Assembly: GCA_019428955.1 (NCBI GenBank)
Contig: JAHYJF010000161.1
Coordinates: 1 to 7,998 of the forward strand
From: Burkholderiaceae bacterium
Lineage (GTDB): Bacteria; Pseudomonadota; Gammaproteobacteria; Burkholderiales; Burkholderiaceae_E
Reading direction: 5' to 3'
DNA: 7,998 bases
The position numbers were made by a program, and so were the translations under genes. How positions within the stretch are numbered: the first letter of the stretch is position 1; the number at the start of each line of letters is the position of its first letter. The notes below the pieces were generated by a model. The model was not told the DNA's origin and did not search any database. It saw only the letters and a program-made list of their open reading frames with translations. This document shows positions 1-5,925 of the stretch, one piece after another.

Positions 1-21
1 GTGGTCTAGCCAAGCACGATG

Positions 22-45
22 CCCGCAACCCAAGTGGGCGGCGGG
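22..45 (-). other. possible hairpin just downstream of the tRNA
   Basis: CCCGC at 22-26 can pair with GCGGG at 41-45. After a 2-nt internal mismatch, CCC at 29-31 pairs with GGG at 36-38, leaving a 4-nt loop. It lies 5 nt beyond the tRNA CCA end. It could end transcription or stabilise a 3' trailer, but in the minus-strand direction no T-run follows, so it is not a standard intrinsic terminator. GC-rich DNA often forms such stems by chance. Confidence 0.25.
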
Positions 46-49
46 TCAT

Positions 50-134
50 TGGTGCCCCGGGCCGGACTCGAACCGGCACGCCTTTCGGCCGCGAATTTTA
101 AGTCCGCTACGTCTACCGATTCCGTCACCGGGGC
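50..134 (-). tRNA. tRNA-Leu, anticodon UAA, CCA end encoded
   Basis: The reverse complement folds as a class II tRNA of 85 nt. The 7-bp acceptor stem GCCCCGG/CCGGGGC is followed by discriminator A and an encoded CCA (plus positions 50-52). The D-arm holds GGAATCGGTAGAC, and the anticodon loop is CTTAAAA with anticodon UAA at plus 98-100. The long variable arm is a perfect GGCC-GAAA-GGCC hairpin. The T-arm is GCCGG-TTCGAGT-CCGGC. Anticodon UAA plus the long variable arm identify tRNA-Leu decoding UUA/UUG, the isoacceptor called leuZ in E. coli. It begins 17 nt after the aminotransferase stop codon on the same strand. No convincing promoter was found by eye in the gap or in the gene end just upstream, so it may be made by read-through from that gene and processed out. 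Confidence 0.97.
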
Positions 135-151
135 TGGCAGGTCGTGGAAAT

Positions 152-1519
152 TCAGTCCCGGGCAGTGCTGCGCTCCCGGAAACGCTGGTCGATTCCGTGA
201 ATGGCGGCGTCGATCGCGGCATCGAGCACCTCGGCGATCATCTGGCCGTGGCCTTCGTCGATGATAAAGGGCGGCGCCAGCAACACATGGTCGCCCTGGC
301 GGCCGTCGATCGTGCCACCCATCGGGTAGCACAACATGCCGCGCGACATCGCGTGGCGCTTGATGGCGGCATGCAGCCTGGCGGCGGGATCGAACGGCTG
401 CTTGGTCGCGCGATCGAGCACCAGTTCGACACCGATGAACAAGCCGCGGCCGCGGATATCGCCGACATGGGGATGGTCGGCGAAGCGCTGTTCCAGTTCC
501 TGACGCAGCCCGGCGCCGCGCACCCGGACATTCTCCAGCAGATCGTCGTCACGGATGGTGTGCTGGACCGCGAGCGCTGCCGCGCAGCCAATGGCGTGTC
601 CGAGATAGGTGTGGCCGTGCTGGAAGAAGCCCGAACCGTCACGGATCGCCTCGAAGATGTGCTTTCCGACCATCACCGCGCCGATCGGCTGATAGCCGGC
701 GCCCAGGCCCTTGGCGATGGTCAGCAAGTCGGGGACCACGCCTTCCTGCTCGCACGCGAACAAGGTGCCGGTGCGGCCCATGCCGCACATCACCTCGTCG
801 AGAATCATCAGGATGCCATGACGGTCGCAGATCTCGCGAATGCGCCGGAAGTACCCCGGTACCGGCGCGACCGCGCCCATCGTCGCTCCCACCACCGGCT
901 CGGCGACGAAGCCGATCACGGTGTTCGGGCCAAGCCGCAGGATCGCTTCCTCGAGCTCGTCGCCGAGTCTCTGCCCGTAGGCTTCGAGCGTCTCGTCAGG
1001 ACGTTGGTCGCGGTATGGATAGCACGGTGAAACGTGGGTCACGTCCATCAACATCGGCTGAAACTGGGCGCGTCGCCAGGCGTTCCCGCCAACGGCCAGG
1101 GCGCCGAGCGTATTGCCGTGGTAGCTCTGGCGGCGAGCGATGAAGTGCTCGCGCTGCCGTTCGCCCTTCTCGAGGAAGTACTGGCGCCCCATCTTGAGCG
1201 CGGTCTCGACGGCTTCCGAGCCGCCCGAAACGAAGTAGACCCGCTCCAGGCCAGCCGGCGCGGCCGCGACCAGGTAGTCGGCGAGTTCCTCCATCGGCTT
1301 GGTAGTGAAGAAGGAGGTATGGGCGTAGGCGAGTTTGCTGGCCTGGCGCTGGATCGCCTCGATCACCCGGGGATGGCTGTGACCGAGACATGAAACTGCC
1401 GCGCCGCCACTGGCGTCGAGGTAGCGCCGGCCATCGGATCCGATCAGGAACGGACCATCGCCGGCGATCGCCACGGGATAGCTGGCGCGGGCGTCACGAT
1501 GAAACACATGACTCTTCAT
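152..1519 (-). CDS. class III PLP-dependent aminotransferase
   Basis: This 455-residue protein is a class III (omega/4-aminobutyrate type) aminotransferase, a cytoplasmic enzyme that moves an amino group between an amine or amino acid and a keto acid using pyridoxal phosphate. Visible landmarks are an N-terminal start YLDASGGAAVSCLGHSHP (33-50), the phosphate-binding SGGSEAVETALK (98-109), ILDEV with the cofactor-contacting Asp241, and the Schiff-base Lys270 in TIAKGLGAGYQP. HGHTYLGHAIGCAAALA (301-317) and GRGLFIGVEL (357-366) follow. All key residues and full length are present. The N-terminus resembles the YodT-like branch, but substrate specificity cannot be read out. I chose ATG at 1517-1519 because MKSHVFHRD matches the usual family start. 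A frame extension to a TTG at 1559-1561 adds 14 residues of non-family character. It follows the ABC importer by 81 bp, so it may process the imported compound or a breakdown product. Confidence 0.95.
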   Translation of the reverse strand: MKSHVFHRDARASYPVAIAGDGPFLIGSDGRRYLDASGGAAVSCLGHSHPRVIEAIQRQASKLAYAHTSFFTTKPMEELADYLVAAAPAGLERVYFVSGGSEAVETALKMGRQYFLEKGERQREHFIARRQSYHGNTLGALAVGGNAWRRAQFQPMLMDVTHVSPCYPYRDQRPDETLEAYGQRLGDELEEAILRLGPNTVIGFVAEPVVGATMGAVAPVPGYFRRIREICDRHGILMILDEVMCGMGRTGTLFACEQEGVVPDLLTIAKGLGAGYQPIGAVMVGKHIFEAIRDGSGFFQHGHTYLGHAIGCAAALAVQHTIRDDDLLENVRVRGAGLRQELEQRFADHPHVGDIRGRGLFIGVELVLDRATKQPFDPAARLHAAIKRHAMSRGMLCYPMGGTIDGRQGDHVLLAPPFIIDEGHGQMIAEVLDAAIDAAIHGIDQRFRERSTARD

Positions 1520-1600
1520 TATTTGATTTGTTCTCCGGGACGTGGTGCGAGACCATCCCAATGATAACCGAGAGCTCTGACGTGGCCGGCTGGCGCGGCT
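1520..1600 (-). other. 81-bp gap between ATPase and aminotransferase genes
   Basis: This is the only intergenic stretch of note. It holds the aminotransferase RBS, an 8-bp palindrome AGAGCTCT (1571-1578) and two copies of a 7-bp CCACGTC word on the minus strand (plus 1539-1545 and 1579-1585, 40 bp apart). I see neither a clear sigma-70 promoter nor a terminator hairpin with a T-run, so read-through from the transporter operon is the simplest reading, although a weak or alternative promoter cannot be excluded. Confidence 0.5.
1533..1536 (-). promoter_or_regulatory. probable ribosome binding site of the aminotransferase
   Basis: On the minus strand GGAG lies 13 nt before the ATG at 1517-1519, followed by an A/T-rich spacer (AACAAATCAAATA). 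The spacing is longer than optimal, but there is no better purine tract closer to the start, and the AT-rich leader would favour initiation in this GC-rich genome. This supports the 455-residue start over the upstream TTG. Confidence 0.5.
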
Positions 1601-3427
1601 TCAATTCGCCAGTCGGGGCACAGCCTCGAGCAGCGCCTTGGTATAGGCATGCTGCGGTTGGCCGAGTAGCCGCTCGGCTGATCCGGCCTCGACGATCAGG
1701 CCATCCTTCATGACGGCAATATCGTGGGCCAGGTACTCGACCACCCCGAAGTTATGGGTGATGAACAGGTAGGCCACGCCCAACTCATCCTGCAACTCGA
1801 GCAGCAGGTTGAGGATCTGGGCCTGCACCGAGACGTCCAGTGCCGAGGTCGGTTCGTCGGCGACGATCAGCCGCGGCTCGACCGCCAGTGCCCGCGCGAT
1901 TGCCAGGCGCTGGCGCTGACCCCCTGAAAACTCGTGGGGATAGCGCGCCAGTGCGTCACGGTGGATTCCGACCTTGTCGAGCAGTTTTCCGACCCGCTTG
2001 CTGCGCTCCGGGCCCGAGACGTCGGGACAAAGCGAGGCCACCCCCTCCTCGAGGATTTCCTGCACCCGCATACGCGGGTTGAGCGAGGCAAACGGATCCT
2101 GGAAGACGATCTGGGCGCCGGCGCGAGCGGAGCGCAACTCGGCGCCGCGAAGGTCCGCGAGGTTCTTGCCGTGCAACTGCGCCGAGCCGCCGATCTCGGC
2201 CACGCCGCGCAGAAGTTGCAACACGGCCTTGGCGACCGTGGTCTTGCCGCTGCCGGATTCGCCCACCAGCGCCAGCGTGCGGCCTGCCCGGACCTCGAAG
2301 TTGACTCCGTCGACCGCCTTGACATGGCCCACGGTGCGCTGAAACAGGCCCTTGCGGATCGGGAACCAGACGCGATAGTCGCGCACGGCGAGCACCACCT
2401 CGCGCTCACGCTCCTCGCGAGCCGCCACCGCGGCGCTCGCGACCGCGCGGCTTGCCCGGGGGGTTGCGTCGCTGCCGTCGTAGAGATAACAGCGCACTGA
2501 ATGAGTCGCAGCAGCGGCGATCAGCTCCGGGGTGCTGGCGCGGCATTGCGCCATCACATCGGCGCAACGGTCGGCAAAACGGCAACCCTTGAAGTCGCCA
2601 AGCAGCTGCGGAACCGACCCGAGGATCGACGCCAGGCGCTGGCCGCGCTTGGCGCTGCCCGGCAACGCCGCGAACAGATTGGCGGCGTAGGGATGGAACG
2701 GGCGCTCGAAGAAATCCTTGGCCGCGGCCACTTCGACTACCTGTCCGGCATACATCAGCGCGACCCGATGCGCCATCCTGGCAACGATCGCCAGATCGTG
2801 GGTAATGAGCAGCAAGGCCATCTTGTGACTGGCCTGGAGTTCCAGCAGCAGGTCGAGGATCTGGGCCTGGATCGTCACATCGAGCGCGGTGGTGGGCTCG
2901 TCGGCGATCAGCAGGTCAGGTTCGGCGGCCAGCGCGATGGCGATCATCACGCGCTGCTTCTGCCCCCCCGACATCTGGAACGGGTAGTCGTTTACCCGGC
3001 GCCTGGGCTCGGGGATGCCGACCCGCTCCAGCCATTCGACGGTGCGCTCCAGCGCTGCCGCGCCGCGCAACTCGGTGTGGCGTTCGATCACTTCCATGAT
3101 CTGGCGGCCCACCGTCATCACCGGATTCAGGCTAGTGGCCGGCTCCTGGAAGATGATCCCGATGCGGCTGCCGCGAACGTCGCGCATCGCGGTCTCCGGC
3201 AACTGCAGCAGGTCCTGGCCATCGAGCACCACCCGCCCCCCGCTGACCCTGCCGCTGTCGGGCAGCAGGCGCATCAGCGTGAGCGCAGTCACCGACTTGC
3301 CGCAGCCCGATTCGCCCACCAGCGCGAAGGTCTCGCCGGCCTCGATTGTCAGCGTCACCCCTTCGACCGGCCGGATTTCGCCGCGCTCGGTGTCGATCAC
3401 GGTGTTGAGGTCTTCGATCCTGATCAT
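1601..3427 (-). CDS. fused two-domain peptide ABC importer ATPase (YejF / DppD-DppF type)
   Basis: This 608-residue cytoplasmic protein carries both nucleotide-binding domains that power the importer. NBD1 has Walker A GESGCGKS (38-45), Q-loop Gln94, signature SGGQK (153-157), Walker B LLIADE (172-177) and switch His210. It is followed by an oligopeptide-transporter C-terminal region with HPYAAN (245-250) and four cysteines (282, 288, 295, 313) in the spacing known to bind a [4Fe-4S] cluster in DppD/OppD-like proteins. A charged Ala/Arg/Glu linker (about 325-345) leads to NBD2: Walker A GESGSGKT (389-396), Gln443, SGGQR (501-505), Walker B LIVADE (520-525) and His558. NBD2 ends soon after a HAYTKALLEAVP stretch and lacks the cysteine region. 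Both ATPase sites look intact. E. coli YejF has the same fused plan at about 530 residues. The start overlaps the preceding permease stop as ATGA, implying translational coupling. Confidence 0.97.
   Translation of the reverse strand: MIRIEDLNTVIDTERGEIRPVEGVTLTIEAGETFALVGESGCGKSVTALTLMRLLPDSGRVSGGRVVLDGQDLLQLPETAMRDVRGSRIGIIFQEPATSLNPVMTVGRQIMEVIERHTELRGAAALERTVEWLERVGIPEPRRRVNDYPFQMSGGQKQRVMIAIALAAEPDLLIADEPTTALDVTIQAQILDLLLELQASHKMALLLITHDLAIVARMAHRVALMYAGQVVEVAAAKDFFERPFHPYAANLFAALPGSAKRGQRLASILGSVPQLLGDFKGCRFADRCADVMAQCRASTPELIAAAATHSVRCYLYDGSDATPRASRAVASAAVAAREEREREVVLAVRDYRVWFPIRKGLFQRTVGHVKAVDGVNFEVRAGRTLALVGESGSGKTTVAKAVLQLLRGVAEIGGSAQLHGKNLADLRGAELRSARAGAQIVFQDPFASLNPRMRVQEILEEGVASLCPDVSGPERSKRVGKLLDKVGIHRDALARYPHEFSGGQRQRLAIARALAVEPRLIVADEPTSALDVSVQAQILNLLLELQDELGVAYLFITHNFGVVEYLAHDIAVMKDGLIVEAGSAERLLGQPQHAYTKALLEAVPRLAN
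3424..3427 (-). other. ATGA stop/start overlap, C-type permease to ATPase
   Basis: The TGA stop of the enlarged permease (3424-3426) shares bases with the ATG start of the ATPase (3425-3427). Just upstream on the minus strand is a G-rich tract (GCGGGGTGGGGCG) that can act as a weak Shine-Dalgarno. This is the classical arrangement for translational coupling and fixes the ATPase start. Confidence 0.9.
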
Positions 3428-4938
3428 CGCCCCACCCCGCCGCTTGCCGGCGACTCGGGCGCACCGACCGGAGCCGATTCGCCACCACCGTTGCCGCCAA
3501 TCGGCCGCGACCTACGGATCCGGAAGGCACTGGCGCGCGGATCGAATGCTTCCCGCACGGCGCTGGCAAAGAACTGCATCGCCAGCACCAGCGTGACCAT
3601 GAAGGCGAACGCGGCCAGCAGGTTCCACCACACCACCGGGTCGCGCGACATCTCGTTGCGGGCGGTGTTGATCATGGTCCCGAAGCTGTTGGTGGTCGGG
3701 TCGACGCCGACCCCGACGTACGACAGCACTGCCTCGTAGAGCACCAGCCCGGAGAAGTCGAGCACCGCCACGATCAGCACGATATGGGTGACATTGGGCA
3801 GGATGTGGCGGCGCATGATGCCGCTGTCGGGAACGCCAAATGCCCGCGCCGCCTGGACATATTCCAGTTCCGAGAGCTTGAGGGTTTCGGCCCGCAGCAT
3901 CCGGGCGAGACTGGCCCACCCCGTCAGACCAAGGATGCCAGAGAGCAGGAACAGGCGCAGGTCGGCGCGCTCCAGTCCGGTCTCGAAGAGTTGTGGATTC
4001 TTGTCGATGAACACCTGGATCATCAGCACGAAGGCGGCGATCAGCAACACCGACGGGATCGACGACATCACGGTGTAAAGATACTGGATGGCATCGTCGA
4101 CGCGGCCCTTGAAATAGCCCGCGAGGATGCCGAACACAATCGCCAATGGCAGGGTCGCGATCGTCGCCAGCGAACCGATCACAACTGCGGTCCGGATCGA
4201 CTTGATGGCCTGGTAGAGCACGTCGTTGCCGGTCTGGTCGGTACCCATGACGTGATAGAACGGCCACAGTGCCGCCACCCACCCGAGCAGCAGCGCCAGC
4301 ACTGTTCCGGTCAACAGAATAGAGCGCCACGGTACCGCGGTGTGCCACTGCCAGATCTCGCCGAGTGCCGCGCGGACCGCGGCCGGTGCCACTGACCGTG
4401 CCCTGAGCGCTGCAACCAGCAACCACAGCAGCAGTGCTGCCGCGCCACCGGCCAACAGGCCAACGGCCGAGCGCTGCGCAATATCGGCAGCCCACTCACG
4501 TGCGGTGTCCTTGAGGTGGGCTCCACCGAATTGCAGCCGCGGATACTCCCGCACCGTGCGCCCGTCGATGAGCATCGATTCCTTGGAATACTGGTGGGTT
4601 CCCAGTGGTATCGAGTAAGTTTTCTCCCGGGCCTCCCGGGGGCCGGCCAGCACCGCATCGAGCACCGAGAGCGTGTTGGTGGCGTAGGCCGGCGCCGCAT
4701 CGGCCTTCTCGCCTGACACCGGCGGCAACAACGGGCGGTAATGCAGCGAGTCGAGTCCGGCCACCACCAGGAACAGCGCCAGCACCACCCCAGCCGACAT
4801 TGCCACCGGGTCATGCAGGACGCTGCGCCAGGTCTGGCGCAGCGTGGGCGTGCGCCACACGTGCCTGACGTAAAGCCCGAGCGCGATCAGGAGCACGTAG
4901 AGCGCGATGTCGGTGGCCAGGAAGACGATCTTGGGCAT
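3424..4938 (-). CDS. DppC/YejE-type ABC permease with large N-terminal insertion
   Basis: This 504-residue inner-membrane protein is the second permease of the importer; typical DppC/OppC proteins are near 300 residues. The core is canonical: GTDQTGNDV (232-240), membrane segments near 251-276, 286-310, 327-347, 384-408 and 437-460, and the ATPase-contacting EAA loop at 359-382 (QAARAFG ... HILPN). An OppC_N-like segment (37-65) is also present. Unlike the usual family plan, there is an extra first segment (3-24) and, between the OppC_N segment and the core, about 92 probably periplasmic residues (66-157) plus an added pair of segments (158-178, 206-226). Basic residues at 25-40 and 179-205 put those loops in the cytoplasm, giving a predicted 9-segment, N-out/C-in protein. 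The last 25 residues are a Gly/Pro/Ala-rich tail. Start ATG 4936-4938 is fixed by a strong RBS and a 9-nt gap from the previous gene. Confidence 0.93.
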   Translation of the reverse strand: MPKIVFLATDIALYVLLIALGLYVRHVWRTPTLRQTWRSVLHDPVAMSAGVVLALFLVVAGLDSLHYRPLLPPVSGEKADAAPAYATNTLSVLDAVLAGPREAREKTYSIPLGTHQYSKESMLIDGRTVREYPRLQFGGAHLKDTAREWAADIAQRSAVGLLAGGAAALLLWLLVAALRARSVAPAAVRAALGEIWQWHTAVPWRSILLTGTVLALLLGWVAALWPFYHVMGTDQTGNDVLYQAIKSIRTAVVIGSLATIATLPLAIVFGILAGYFKGRVDDAIQYLYTVMSSIPSVLLIAAFVLMIQVFIDKNPQLFETGLERADLRLFLLSGILGLTGWASLARMLRAETLKLSELEYVQAARAFGVPDSGIMRRHILPNVTHIVLIVAVLDFSGLVLYEAVLSYVGVGVDPTTNSFGTMINTARNEMSRDPVVWWNLLAAFAFMVTLVLAMQFFASAVREAFDPRASAFRIRRSRPIGGNGGGESAPVGAPESPASGGVGR

Positions 4939-4944
4939 GTCTTT

Positions 4945-4949
4945 CTCCT
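4945..4949 (-). promoter_or_regulatory. Shine-Dalgarno AGGAG overlapping the upstream stop codon
   Basis: The minus strand reads TAGGAGAAAGACATG: the TAG stop of the DppB-type permease provides the first bases of AGGAG, placed 6 nt before the ATG of the enlarged permease. This confirms the start codon and indicates coupled translation of the two permeases, which are needed in equal amounts. Confidence 0.85.
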
Positions 4950-5925
4950 AGCTCAACCGGATCCGGGGATCGGCAATGGTGTAGGAGATGTCGGTCAGGA
5001 TCAGCCCGACGATGTAGAGCGCTGAGCCGACGAACACCATCGAGCGGACCACGGCGAAATCCTGGCCGTTGATCGCGTCGATGGTGTAGCTGCCCAGGCC
5101 CGGGATGCCGAAGAATGACTCCATGATCAGGGCGCCCATGAACAGCAGCGGCAGCACCGCCACGGTGCTGGTCAGAATCGGCAGCAGCGCGTTGCGCAAT
5201 ACGTGGCCAAAGAGCACGGCCGGTTCCGAGAGCCCCTTGGCGCGGGCCGTGCGGACATAGTCCTTGCCGATTTCCTCGAGGAACATGGTGCGGTAGAAGA
5301 GCGCGTCCGAACCCAGCCGCGAAACCACCCCGATCAGCACCGGCAGCGTGATGAAGATCACCAGGTTCCAGCCACCGGCAAAGCCCGATATCGGCACCAG
5401 CTTGAGCATCTTGCTGAACAGGAACTGGCCGAGAATTATGTAGAACAGCGCCGAAACCGACATCATGAAGACCGCCAGCGCCACCCCCCAGAACTCAAGG
5501 TAGGTACTGCGAAAGAACACCATCACCAGCGCGTAGACGATCACCACGAACAGTCCGAGCACAAAGGTCGGCGCCGCCACCGCGATCGACGGCCCGACGC
5601 GCTGTCGCAACTCGTAGCCGATGTCACGCCCCGTGTCCGACGGTCCGAAGTCGAGCACGAAAAGTTGCGCCGAGCGCTCGAAGAAGATGGTGTTCGTCGC
5701 CTTGTCCAGACCGGGAGCAGCCGAGTTCCACAGCAGCGGCTTGTCGTAGCCGCGCTCGACCTTCCACTTCTCGATCGCGTCCTGCGAGACCCGCTTGCCG
5801 CCGATGTTCATGCGGGCCATGTCATCGGGCGTATTGACCGTGAAGAAGAGCACGAAGGTGAACAGGTTCACGCCCACCAGGATCAGGAAGCCGTAGCCGA
5901 TCCGGCGCACGATGTAGTTGATCAT
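4948..5925 (-). CDS. DppB/YejB-type ABC permease
   Basis: This 325-residue inner-membrane protein is the first permease of the importer and pairs with the C-type permease to form the channel. It starts with the standard family N-terminus (MINYIVRRIG followed by a membrane segment to about 30). A periplasmic stretch (31-115) holds a KWKVERGYDKPLL motif like that of B-type permeases. The core has segments near 116-138, 143-170, 187-204, 245-268 and 296-318. The EAA loop that docks on the ATPase is at 222-249 (DYVRTARAKGL ... NALLP). It is followed by MESFFGIPGLG (268-278), and the protein ends in the characteristic DPRIRLS. Length and domain order are normal. The ATG at 5923-5925 overlaps the binding-protein stop, with AGAGG four nt upstream as RBS. 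Confidence 0.96.
   Translation of the reverse strand: MINYIVRRIGYGFLILVGVNLFTFVLFFTVNTPDDMARMNIGGKRVSQDAIEKWKVERGYDKPLLWNSAAPGLDKATNTIFFERSAQLFVLDFGPSDTGRDIGYELRQRVGPSIAVAAPTFVLGLFVVIVYALVMVFFRSTYLEFWGVALAVFMMSVSALFYIILGQFLFSKMLKLVPISGFAGGWNLVIFITLPVLIGVVSRLGSDALFYRTMFLEEIGKDYVRTARAKGLSEPAVLFGHVLRNALLPILTSTVAVLPLLFMGALIMESFFGIPGLGSYTIDAINGQDFAVVRSMVFVGSALYIVGLILTDISYTIADPRIRLS
5922..5925 (-). other. ATGA stop/start overlap, binding protein to DppB-type permease
   Basis: The TGA stop of the binding protein (5922-5924) and the ATG of the permease (5923-5925) share two bases. AGAGG at 5930-5934, inside the end of the binding-protein gene, sits four nt before the ATG. Such tight coupling is notable because binding proteins are usually made in excess over the permeases and are often separated from them by an attenuating hairpin, which is absent here. 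Confidence 0.9.

Noticed and set aside
1..134. tRNA-Leu 3' end as an integration (att) site for a genomic island
   Set aside because: tRNA genes often serve this way, but only 49 bases beyond the 3' end are visible, with no integrase and no repeat of the tRNA end in the window.
1520..1561. Alternative upstream TTG start of the aminotransferase at 1559-1561
   Set aside because: The added 14 residues are Arg/Thr rich and unlike the family start, whereas the ATG at 1517-1519 gives the expected N-terminus and has an RBS-like GGAG upstream.
1561..1566. TATCAT on the minus strand as a -10 promoter element before the aminotransferase
   Set aside because: No acceptable -35 element lies 16-18 nt upstream, so the match is not above chance.
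1800..2869. 26-bp near-perfect direct repeat (1800-1825 and 2844-2869, one mismatch)
   Set aside because: Both copies encode the same conserved QAQIL(N/D)LLLEL stretch in the two ATPase domains, so the likeness is explained by ancient domain duplication and protein constraint.
2501..3739. Plus-strand open frame of 412 codons
   Set aside because: It lies antisense across the ATPase/permease junction, both of which have full family motifs. Its composition (His, Arg, Gln, Asp rich) is typical of a high-GC shadow frame, and it has no recognisable domain.
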